11,876 bases of DNA from Pseudomonadota bacterium (GTDB lineage Bacteria; Pseudomonadota; Gammaproteobacteria; Xanthomonadales; Xanthomonadaceae): NCBI GenBank assembly GCA_023392975.1, contig JAEWNA010000131.1:1-11876 (forward strand). The letters are read 5' to 3'. Under the pieces are notes generated by a model, which saw only the letters and a list, made by a program, of their open reading frames with translations, made no database searches and was not told the origin of the DNA. Shown here in pieces: positions 5,920 to 11,876 of this stretch; positions within the stretch are counted from its first letter, which is position 1; each line of letters opens with the position of its first letter. A program made the position numbers and the translations under genes.

Positions 5920-8154
5920 ATGGCGTTCGTCGAATGGGACCGCCCGCGCGTCTGGCTCCGTGTCTTCGGCATGGGGCTGGTGTTCGTGCTCGGCCTGTAC
6001 GCGCTGTCTCCCGGCCACGCGGAAGTCCCGGTGGAGCAGCCGCTGGCGCTGCGCATGACGCCGCTGCCCGATCTGGACGGGCGCCTGCCGCGGCTGGGGC
6101 CCGACGACCGGACGCTGGCGGTCCGCGCCACCGATCCGCGACCGACGCAGGCCCAACTGCGCTTCGTGCTGCCGCCGCGGACGCCGGAATCGCCGCAGTG
6201 GGTGATCTGGATCCCGCGGGTGCCGCTGGCGTCGGTGCGGCTGCGCGTCGAGGACGCCTGGGACAGCGGCGAGCGCAGTTTCCTCGATGCCGGGCCCGAC
6301 GACGGCCCGATGCCGGCTGGCTACCTGTTCCGCCTGCCCTCGACCTGGGAGGGCGAAATCCGCCTGGTGCTGGCGGCCACGGCCCTGCGCGACACCGCCG
6401 TGCGCCCGGCGCTGATGTCCGAGGCGCTGGCCGCCCGCGAGATGCAGCGGGCGACCATCCTGCTGACCCTGGCCTACGCCGGCCTGGTCACGATCGCATT
6501 GCTCATGCTGGCGCTGTTCTTCGCCTCCCGCGACGCCAGTTTCCTCTCGCTGTTTTCCTTCTGCCTGGCGGCGACGCTGATGCTGGCGGTCGCCAACGGC
6601 CACCTCTACACCATCGATCCGTTCGGTGTGTTCCGCCGGCTCGGCGGCGCCGGGATCCACATGGTGTCGCTGGTCTTCGAAGCCTCGGGGCTCGCGATCC
6701 TGCTGCGCTACGCCGACACCGCCCAGGGCCGGCCGGGGCTGGCGCGCGGGGTTCGCCGGGGCGCGGTGGCGCTGCTGGTGCTGGCGGCGCTGGTCGCGGC
6801 GGCGGGCCGCATGGTCGACCTGGTCGCTGCGTGGCTGATGCCCGCGGTCTGGCTGCTCGGCTGCGGCGTCGCGCTCTGGCTGGTCAGGGACGCGTGGACG
6901 CGGCGCGTGCCGTTCTCGGCCGGCATGGCGATGGCGGTGATCGGCATCGCCCTGACCATGGTGGCCCGCGAACTCGGCGCGCACGCCCTGCTTCCGGATT
7001 CGGCGTGGGTACGCCTCGGCTACCAGGCGGCGATCGTGGTCGCCGCGGCCACGATCAGCGTCGGCCTGATCAGCCGGATCAGCAAATACCGCGAACAACG
7101 CGATCGCGAGCAGCGCGCGCGCGCGGACTCCGAGCGCCGCATGTACCGCGAGGCGGTGCGCACCGAACTGCTGACCGCGCTGCAGATGGCCCTGCGCGGC
7201 GTGCCGGAGGAGGAAATCCAGCCGATGGCGATGCGCCTGCTGCTCGACCACCTGCGCCGGATCGTCCCCGCCGACCGGATGCTCGCCATCCTGCGCGGGT
7301 ACCACGGGCGCGACACCCTGGCCGCACAGCCCGGCGCCGCGCTGGATGCGCTGGTCGAGCGCATCGTCCCGCGGTTGCCGGCACTTCGCCAGCAACTGGC
7401 GATCAACATCGACGTGCAGCAGCCGGTGTCGCGCAGCGGCGAAGCCGTGCCGGTGGCGGTGGAAGCCGCGGTATCGCTGCCGGTGCGGGCACCGGCCTGG
7501 GGCGCGCTGATGCTGGAACGCGCGGGCGCGACCGTGTTCCATCCGGACGAACTGTCGATCGCGCGCGAACTGGCGCGGATCGCGGTGCTGCAGATCGACG
7601 AGGCCTTCACCGCGCTGCACCTGCGCCACACGGCGGAAGTCGACGCGCTGACCGGCGCGCTCAACCGGCGCAGCATCGACCAGGCCCTGTCCCGCATCTT
7701 CCCGCAGGCGCATCGCCAGGGCCTGCCGCTGTCGGTGCTGTACATCGACGTTGACCACTTCAAGTCGGTCAACGACCGCATGGGCCATGCCGCGGGCGAC
7801 CACTGCCTGCGCGAGATCGCGCGCCTGGTCGGTGCCGGGTTGGTCGACGAGGACCAGTTCGGGCGCTACGGCGGCGAGGAATTCCTGGTCGTGCTGCCCG
7901 GTCGCCAGACCGAAATGGCGCGCGCCATCGCCGAGCAGATCCGGCGCGCGGTGGAGGCCGCGGAGCTGCGCCACGAGGACTGTCCGATGCGGACGACGGT
8001 CAGCATCGGCGTCGCCACGATGCTCGCCGAAGACACGGGCCCGCAGCAGGTGGTCGAGCGCGCGGACAAGGCGCTGTACGCCGCCAAGCGCGGTGGCCGC
8101 AACCGGGTGAGCGTGGCGCCGGCGGTGTTCGCCCCGCGCCCGGCCACCGCCTGA
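5920..8154 (+). CDS. Membrane-anchored sensor diguanylate cyclase (GGDEF)
   Basis: This 744-residue inner-membrane signalling protein probably makes cyclic di-GMP from two GTP. In order: an N-terminal signal or membrane segment (about 11-33, ending SPGHA); a periplasmic beta-rich sensor region (about 35-170), laid out like 7TMR-DISM receptors; about seven hydrophobic helices (about 175-390) beginning MQRATILLTLAYAGLV; a charged, probably coiled-coil linker ISKYREQRDREQRARADSE; a GAF-like region (about 420-560); and a GGDEF domain (about 572-735). Cyclase motifs are intact: DALTGALNRR (575-584), DVDHFKSVND (610-619), RYGGEEF with GGEEF at 651-655, and VSIGVA. At the inhibitory I-site position (RxxD, five residues before GGEEF) the sequence is VDED, so the Arg is missing and product inhibition may be weakened. 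ATG 5920 was chosen because it gives a normal signal segment; it lacks a good ribosome site, and GTG 5854 is an in-frame alternative. Confidence 0.9.
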   Translation: MAFVEWDRPRVWLRVFGMGLVFVLGLYALSPGHAEVPVEQPLALRMTPLPDLDGRLPRLGPDDRTLAVRATDPRPTQAQLRFVLPPRTPESPQWVIWIPRVPLASVRLRVEDAWDSGERSFLDAGPDDGPMPAGYLFRLPSTWEGEIRLVLAATALRDTAVRPALMSEALAAREMQRATILLTLAYAGLVTIALLMLALFFASRDASFLSLFSFCLAATLMLAVANGHLYTIDPFGVFRRLGGAGIHMVSLVFEASGLAILLRYADTAQGRPGLARGVRRGAVALLVLAALVAAAGRMVDLVAAWLMPAVWLLGCGVALWLVRDAWTRRVPFSAGMAMAVIGIALTMVARELGAHALLPDSAWVRLGYQAAIVVAAATISVGLISRISKYREQRDREQRARADSERRMYREAVRTELLTALQMALRGVPEEEIQPMAMRLLLDHLRRIVPADRMLAILRGYHGRDTLAAQPGAALDALVERIVPRLPALRQQLAINIDVQQPVSRSGEAVPVAVEAAVSLPVRAPAWGALMLERAGATVFHPDELSIARELARIAVLQIDEAFTALHLRHTAEVDALTGALNRRSIDQALSRIFPQAHRQGLPLSVLYIDVDHFKSVNDRMGHAAGDHCLREIARLVGAGLVDEDQFGRYGGEEFLVVLPGRQTEMARAIAEQIRRAVEAAELRHEDCPMRTTVSIGVATMLAEDTGPQQVVERADKALYAAKRGGRNRVSVAPAVFAPRPATA

Positions 8155-8207
8155 ACGACCGCTTGAATCCGGGGCCACCGGGTCGCATCTTTGCGGTCGC
8201 GACGCAC

Positions 8208-8219
8208 CCGGGCGCCCGG
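8208..8219. repeat. 12-base perfect palindrome between the cyclase gene and msrA
   Basis: CCGGGCGCCCGG is its own reverse complement. It lies in the 113-base gap after the cyclase stop. ACCGGG at 8177-8182 can also pair with CCCGGT at 8215-8220. No T-tract follows, so a terminator role is doubtful; chance in GC-rich DNA is possible. Confidence 0.3.
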
Positions 8220-8267
8220 TCCCGGCCTCTGTAGCGACGTCGTCCCTTCCTTGATCCGGAGTCCGTC

Positions 8268-8936
8268 ATGTTCGAATCCCTGCTCGGCGTGGGCGCCTGG
8301 AAGCAGCGCATGCCCGCCCCCGATCGCGCGCTGCCCGGCCGCGCGGAGGCGATGCCGCTGCGCAACGTCCACCACGTCCACGGCCGCCCGCTGCGCGACG
8401 CCTTCCCGGGGCTGGCGCGGGTGCAGTTCGGCATGGGCTGCTTCTGGGGCGCCGAGCGCAAGTTCTGGTCGATCCCGGGCGTATTCACCACCGCGGTCGG
8501 CTATGCCGGCGGCTATACCCCGAACGCGACCTATCGCGAAGTCTGCAGCGGCGAGACCGGCCACACCGAGGCGGTGCTGGTGGTGTTCGATCCGGCCGAG
8601 GTGACGTTCGAAACGCTGCTGAAGACGTTCTGGGAAAGCCACGACCCGACCCAGGGCATGCGCCAGGGCAACGACACCGGCACCCAGTACCGCTCCGCGA
8701 TCTACTGCGGGACCGAGGCGCAATACGCCGCCGCGCAGGCCAGCCGCGAGGCCTACCAGCAGCGGCTGAGCGCAGCCGGCCTCGGCGCGATCACCACCGA
8801 GATCGTCCACCCGGCGCCGGCGTTCTACTACGCCGAAGAGGAGCACCAGCAGTACCTGTCGAAGCATCCCGACGGCTACTGCGGCCTCGGCGGCACCGGC
8901 GTGAGTTGCCCGGTGGGGCTGCACGCGGCCGGCTGA
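8268..8936 (+). CDS. msrA: Peptide-methionine (S)-S-oxide reductase MsrA
   Basis: This enzyme reduces methionine-S-sulfoxide in proteins and free methionine, repairing oxidative damage with electrons from thioredoxin. The 222-residue protein aligns by eye along its whole length with E. coli MsrA (212 residues): DRALPGRAEAMPL near the start, catalytic C58 in FGMGCFWGAERKFW, GYAGGYTPNATYREVCSGETGHTEAV, HDPTQGMRQGNDTGTQYRSAIY, and FYYAEEEHQQYL. The two recycling cysteines near the C-terminus are C205 (GYCGLGG) and C214 (GVSCPVG). The second is one residue further from the first than in E. coli. The start is supported by GGAG at 8258-8261, six bases before the ATG. It lies 113 bases after the cyclase gene, so it could share its message or have its own promoter; none was recognised. 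Its stop lies 7 bases from the stop of the converging operon. Confidence 0.97.
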   Translation: MFESLLGVGAWKQRMPAPDRALPGRAEAMPLRNVHHVHGRPLRDAFPGLARVQFGMGCFWGAERKFWSIPGVFTTAVGYAGGYTPNATYREVCSGETGHTEAVLVVFDPAEVTFETLLKTFWESHDPTQGMRQGNDTGTQYRSAIYCGTEAQYAAAQASREAYQQRLSAAGLGAITTEIVHPAPAFYYAEEEHQQYLSKHPDGYCGLGGTGVSCPVGLHAAG

Positions 8937-8947
8937 GTGGCGCTCAG
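8933..8947. repeat. Small hairpin containing the stop codons of two convergent genes
   Basis: CTGAG at 8933-8937 pairs with CTCAG at 8943-8947 around TGGCG. The msrA TGA (8934-8936) and the opposing gene's TGA (8944-8946, minus strand) lie in the two arms. Five base pairs without a T-tract is too weak for an intrinsic terminator on its own. Confidence 0.35.
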
Positions 8948-9591
8948 AACTTCCGCACGGCGCAGACGTAGACCACTTCGCAGGCGCCGTTGCCGGTGTC
9001 GTCGCGGGTGAGCGAACTGCGCCAGCGCCAGCCTTGCGGCGTGTCCACCTCGACCAGCCAGCCGTCGATGCGCACGCGGTCGCCGGCGTCGATCCGGTCC
9101 AGCGCCGCGGCCACCGACGGCCCGGCGGGGATCATGTGCATGTTCGCGCTGCTGCGCGCGATCTCCTCCGGCGGCAGCGGCGCATCGCCGGTCCACCAGT
9201 AGCGGTACCAGCGCCCGGACTGCGAGATGTGGAGGCGGGAGATCACCGCCTCGTCGCGCATCCGGCCCCAGCCGAGGGCGAGGTCCAGTGGTGCGAAATC
9301 GGACTCGTGATCGAGCCGGTAACGTTCGCGCGAAAGCACGCGCGCGGCCACGCTGAAGCCCGCGAGCGGATGCGCCCGAGCGCCGTCCAGCGCGAACGCG
9401 GGCATGCCCGAGGGCACCCTGGTCTGCACCGCGCCGTCGGCGCCGGCCAATTGCGCGGGCGGGCTGCAATTGCTGGCGATCAGCGCGGGTGCGGTCCCGG
9501 GTGCGGGCACGACCGGAACCGGCGCGGAGGGCGTCGCCCACCACCACGCCAGCAACGCGATCACGACGAACAGCAGCAGCCAGCGCAGCAT
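8944..9591 (-). CDS. Membrane-anchored conserved protein of unknown function
   Basis: The 215-residue product has an N-terminal hydrophobic anchor (about 3-19, MLRWLLLFVVIALLAWWW), a Pro/Ala/Val-rich stretch, and then a soluble, probably periplasmic domain. Blocks that look conserved are DLALGWGRMRDE, the aromatic run WYRYWWTGD, SSANMHMIPAG, GDRVRIDGWLVEVD and the C-terminal SSLTRDDTGNGACEVVYV. The family is known only as hypothetical in gammaproteobacteria (recollection, not checked). Cysteines at residue 42 and in GACE could form a disulfide. The start is supported by GGAG eight bases upstream; the hairpin at 9602-9615 slightly overlaps that site. It is the last gene of the right-hand minus-strand operon, 46 bases after the 72-residue membrane protein. 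No enzymatic motif was recognised. Confidence 0.85.
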   Translation of the reverse strand: MLRWLLLFVVIALLAWWWATPSAPVPVVPAPGTAPALIASNCSPPAQLAGADGAVQTRVPSGMPAFALDGARAHPLAGFSVAARVLSRERYRLDHESDFAPLDLALGWGRMRDEAVISRLHISQSGRWYRYWWTGDAPLPPEEIARSSANMHMIPAGPSVAAALDRIDAGDRVRIDGWLVEVDTPQGWRWRSSLTRDDTGNGACEVVYVCAVRKF

Positions 9592-9637
9592 GCGACGAAC
9601 TCCGGGAGATCCCGGCGCAGTGTACCGGCCGCGGCGG

Positions 9638-9856
9638 TCAGCGATGCGGGCCGAGGTGCGCGCCGGTGCCGGTCAGCGCCTCGTCGGCGTAGCTCATCGG
9701 CCGGAACAGCAGATACGCCGCGTGCGAGCCGTAAAGGACGTACTCGCGCCCGTCGCGGTTCCAGCGTTCGATGCGGGTTTGCCGATAGCCGGCATACGCG
9801 GCGACATGGGCGGCGAGCACCACGGCAGCGAAGAAGAGGAGCCGCCGACGCCTCAT
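9638..9856 (-). CDS. Small single-helix membrane protein
   Basis: The 72-residue protein begins MRRRRLLFFAAVVLAAHVAAYAGY: a positively charged start followed by one hydrophobic helix (about 6-23), consistent with N-in insertion or an uncleaved signal anchor. The rest (RIERWNRDGREYVLYGSHAAYLLFRPMSYADEALTG) is soluble and rich in aromatic residues. No family is recognised. Its ATG overlaps the DUF3501 stop codon (ATGA), so it is probably translated by coupling and made together with the iron-sulfur and DUF3501 proteins. Codon third positions match the neighbours, supporting a real gene. Confidence 0.75.
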   Translation of the reverse strand: MRRRRLLFFAAVVLAAHVAAYAGYRQTRIERWNRDGREYVLYGSHAAYLLFRPMSYADEALTGTGAHLGPHR

Positions 9857-10434
9857 GCGAAATCCGCGAGCAGCGCCGCGCGGGTTTCGGCGGACGGTAC
9901 AACCCGGAGCGGCATCCGTGCATCGTCGATGCCGAAGGCGAGCCCCGCGCCCGCGCGCAGCGCCGCGATCTGTGCGGGCGTGAAATCGAAGCGGAGGAAG
10001 TGGACGGCCGAGGTCTTGTCGGCATCGGTCCGGTCCATGTCCTCGTCGGCGTGTGCGGTCGCGCGGCCGTGGCCGTCGACCTCGGCGTACACGGCACGCT
10101 CGATCCCGCCCAGCCCCGCCAGCGCGCGATGGCGTTGCGCCGGGTCGGGATAGGCGATCAGCATCGTCGCCTTCAGGTCGTGGCCGCCCGGGATCAGCGG
10201 GTTGTAGGCGTCGAGCTCGTCCTGGATGGCGCCGGGTTCGAAGATCCGTTCGATCCGCAGCATTTCCTGGATCTGGTACTGGATGGTCAGCCGGTCCTCG
10301 AACAGCACGATCACGTGTTCGCCCAGCACCAGCTTGCGCGTGCGCTTGTGTGCGATCACCCGCGCGCGGAACGCCTCGCGCTCGATCGCGTAGGTTTCGA
10401 GACTGAAGAGGTCGGTGCGGACGAGCGCGGTCAT
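9853..10434 (-). CDS. DUF3501 family protein
   Basis: The 193-residue protein has the features I associate with DUF3501 (PF12007): an N-terminal LVRTDLFSLETYAIEREAFRARVIAHKRTRKLVLGEHVIVLFEDRLTIQYQIQEMLRIERIF block, then LDAYNPLIPGGHDLKATMLIAY, and near the C-terminus SAVHFLRFDFTPAQIAALRAGA. There are no signal peptide, membrane helices or cysteines, so it is soluble and does not itself hold an iron-sulfur cluster. Biochemical function is unknown. In related genomes the family sits next to a GlpC-like iron-sulfur protein and often a rubrerythrin (family knowledge), and here it follows such a gene by 3 bases. A role in maturing or partnering that redox protein is a reasonable inference. Confidence 0.88.
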   Translation of the reverse strand: MTALVRTDLFSLETYAIEREAFRARVIAHKRTRKLVLGEHVIVLFEDRLTIQYQIQEMLRIERIFEPGAIQDELDAYNPLIPGGHDLKATMLIAYPDPAQRHRALAGLGGIERAVYAEVDGHGRATAHADEDMDRTDADKTSAVHFLRFDFTPAQIAALRAGAGLAFGIDDARMPLRVVPSAETRAALLADFA

Positions 10435-10437
10435 GGT

Positions 10438-11811
10438 TCAGATCCCGTAGGCCTTGCGCAGCAGCGAGACCGGGTGCTCGGCGTCGATGCGCGTGCCCTC
10501 GGCGCCGTCGTCGAGGCCGTGCGCGATGTGCGCACCGGCCATCACGCAGTCGCTGGTGAAGTGCTGCGCCCCGGATTGCTTCACCCGGTTCTCGACGGGC
10601 TTGGCGATCTTGCGCGCCAGCGGATAGGTCGCCCGCTTCACGCCGTAGGTGCCGTCGTGGCCGGAGCAGCGTTCGATTGTGGTGACCTGCGTGTCCGGCA
10701 CCAGCTCCAGCACCTGCTTCGTCTTCGGGCCGATGTTCTGTACGCGCTGGTGGCAGGCGGCCTGCCAGGCGACCTTGCCCAGCGGGTTGCGGAAATCGGT
10801 CTTCAACAGGCCCGCGGCCTGGCGGTGCATCAGGTATTCGAACGGGTCGAAGATCGCGCGCTTCACCGCCAGCACGCCGGCGTCCTCGGGGAACATCAGC
10901 GGCAGTTCCTGCTTGAACATCAGCACGCAGGACGGGATCGACGCGACGATGTCCCAGCCGTCCTCCACCGCTGCGCGCAGCACCGCGATGTTGCGGTCCT
11001 TGTACGCGGCCACGGCGTCGAGATCGCCGAGTTCCAGCTTCGGCATGCCGCAGCACTGGTTCTGCCGGACCAGCTTCACCGGCACGTCGTTGTGGCGCAG
11101 CACCGCGACCAGGTCCTCCACCATCTTCGGATGGTTGTGGTTGCCGTAGCAGGTGACGAACACCGCAACCTTGCCCGTGGTCGGCCCCGCGGCCACGGCG
11201 TCGTCGCCGCGGTCGTCCTGCTTCAGCTGTCCCAGCGCGGTCGGATGGTGGTACTCGGGCACGTTGGCGTCGCGATGCACGCCCAGCGTCTTTTCCATCA
11301 GCCCGCGCAGGGCGGGCTGGCGGTTGCTCCAGTTCACGGCTTCGGCCACGACCGGGATCGAGGCCAGGCGGCCGACGGCAGTGGTGTTCGACAGCAGCTT
11401 CGCCGACAGCGGCGCGCCGTGCTCGCGGAAGTGCACCGCCTTCGCGCGCAGCATCAGGTGCGGGAAGTCGATGTTCCACGGATGCGGCGGGATGTACGGG
11501 CACTTGGTCTGGTAGCAGAGGTCGCAGAGGTAGCACTGCTCGACGACCTTCGCGTAGTCGGCCTTGTCCACGCCGTCGACTTCCAGCGTGCTGGAAGCGT
11601 CGACGAGATCGAACAGCGTCGGGAAGCTCTGGCACAGGCTCACGCAGCGCCGGCAGCCGTGGCAGAGGTCGAACACCCGCTCGAGCTCCTGTTCGAGCGC
11701 AGAGCGATCCCAGAAGGCGTCCTCGCGCCACGCCAGCGGATGACGGGTCGGCGCGTCGAGGCTGCCCTCGCGCGTGCCGCCGGGCGGCGATGGAGGCGTC
11801 GGCTGGCTCAT
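10438..11811 (-). CDS. GlpC-like iron-sulfur protein with two [4Fe-4S] ferredoxin sites and CCG domains
   Basis: The 457-residue cytoplasmic protein has two N-terminal ferredoxin-type sites: CHGCRRCVSLC (C50, C53, C56, C60) and CYLCDLCYQTKCP (C93, C96, C99, C104). Two cysteine-rich CCG-type domains follow, of the kind found in GlpC, glycolate oxidase GlcF and heterodisulfide reductase HdrB. The first has VFVTCYGNHNHPKM leading to QNQCCGMPKL; the second has AACHQRVQNIG leading to ERCSGHDGTYG. In the second the motif reads CSG, with Ser in place of the middle Cys, which would change cluster ligation in that half. This layout suggests electron transfer between a flavoprotein or rubrerythrin partner and a carrier. 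It is not GlpC itself, since no glpA or glpB is adjacent. The start has GAGG five bases upstream. DUF3501 follows 3 bases after the stop. Confidence 0.9.
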   Translation of the reverse strand: MSQPTPPSPPGGTREGSLDAPTRHPLAWREDAFWDRSALEQELERVFDLCHGCRRCVSLCQSFPTLFDLVDASSTLEVDGVDKADYAKVVEQCYLCDLCYQTKCPYIPPHPWNIDFPHLMLRAKAVHFREHGAPLSAKLLSNTTAVGRLASIPVVAEAVNWSNRQPALRGLMEKTLGVHRDANVPEYHHPTALGQLKQDDRGDDAVAAGPTTGKVAVFVTCYGNHNHPKMVEDLVAVLRHNDVPVKLVRQNQCCGMPKLELGDLDAVAAYKDRNIAVLRAAVEDGWDIVASIPSCVLMFKQELPLMFPEDAGVLAVKRAIFDPFEYLMHRQAAGLLKTDFRNPLGKVAWQAACHQRVQNIGPKTKQVLELVPDTQVTTIERCSGHDGTYGVKRATYPLARKIAKPVENRVKQSGAQHFTSDCVMAGAHIAHGLDDGAEGTRIDAEHPVSLLRKAYGI

Positions 11812-11832
11812 GCGGTCCTCGCAGGAGGCGGG

Positions 11833-11861
11833 CGGCGAGCGCCTGCGGCGGACGCTCGCCG
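11833..11861. repeat. Inverted repeat upstream of the iron-sulfur gene
   Basis: CGGCGAGCG at 11833-11841 pairs perfectly with CGCTCGCCG at 11853-11861 around an 11-base loop. It lies 22 bases before the iron-sulfur gene ATG on the minus strand. It could be a structure between operon genes or the tail of an upstream coding region that the window cuts. No T-tract is seen. Nothing else is recognised in 11812-11876. Confidence 0.4.
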
Positions 11862-11876
11862 GAAGCGGAAGCGCGG

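Noticed and set aside
5608..8178. 856-codon open frame on the minus strand opposite the cyclase gene
   Set aside because: Its product is a His/Arg/Gln/Ala-rich composition typical of antisense frames in GC-rich DNA, with no domain. The plus-strand frame has full GGDEF motifs.
9638..11731. 697-codon minus-strand frame that ends with the 72-residue protein
   Set aside because: Only the last 72 codons look like a protein. The rest is an out-of-frame reading of the DUF3501 and iron-sulfur genes. The ATG at 9856 in the ATGA overlap is the sensible start.
11812..11876. C-terminus of an upstream gene ending in the ATGA of the iron-sulfur gene
   Set aside because: A frame without stops does end in TGA at that point, but the 22 residues are Arg/Pro/Ala-rich and match nothing. 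Too little sequence is visible to call it.

Overview
The window is very GC-rich (roughly 70% by eye) with strongly G/C-biased third codon positions. Gene content (Gln-tRNA synthetase used directly, RlmM, MsrA with the gammaproteobacterial GCFWGAE site, a mannose-type PTS EIIA, and a CxxC iron-sulfur protein beside a DUF3501 protein), together with REP-type palindromes of the 'GTAGGAGCGACG' kind, suggests a gammaproteobacterium of the Xanthomonadaceae/Lysobacteraceae (Lysobacter, Luteimonas or a relative). It looks mostly like ordinary chromosome. No tRNA, rRNA, CRISPR array, integrase or transposase was seen.

Left block, minus strand, transcribed from 5461 down to 1: glnS, then a ten-cysteine lipoprotein, then a CMP/guanine-deaminase-family enzyme whose start overlaps the lipoprotein stop (TGATG). 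A gap of about 260 bases follows, full of palindromes. Next come rlmM (23S rRNA 2'-O-methyltransferase) and a YcgL/RlaP-like nucleotidyltransferase that starts inside the rlmM stop codon (ATGA). Last is the N-terminal 118 residues of a mannose-family PTS EIIA, cut by the window edge. rlmM carries an in-frame 72-bp REPIN-like double palindrome inside its coding sequence, and it may be read from a leaderless transcript.

Central block, plus strand: a 458-base divergent intergenic region carries facing candidate promoters (both TGCTAG-type extended -10 boxes) and a leader of about 200 bases. It is followed by a large membrane-anchored diguanylate cyclase (periplasmic sensor, about seven membrane helices, GAF-like region, GGEEF) and by msrA.

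Right block, minus strand, converging on msrA with only 7 bases between stop codons: a tightly packed operon. It encodes a GlpC-like double-[4Fe-4S]/CCG-domain protein, a DUF3501 protein, a 72-residue single-helix membrane protein and a 215-residue membrane-anchored protein of unknown function. The operon continues upstream past the right edge, where a rubrerythrin gene would be expected from related genomes (inference).

The most notable features are the REPIN-like element domesticated in frame in rlmM, a second palindrome pair whose arm differences are compensatory within each hairpin, and the uncharacterised Fe-S/DUF3501/small membrane protein module.
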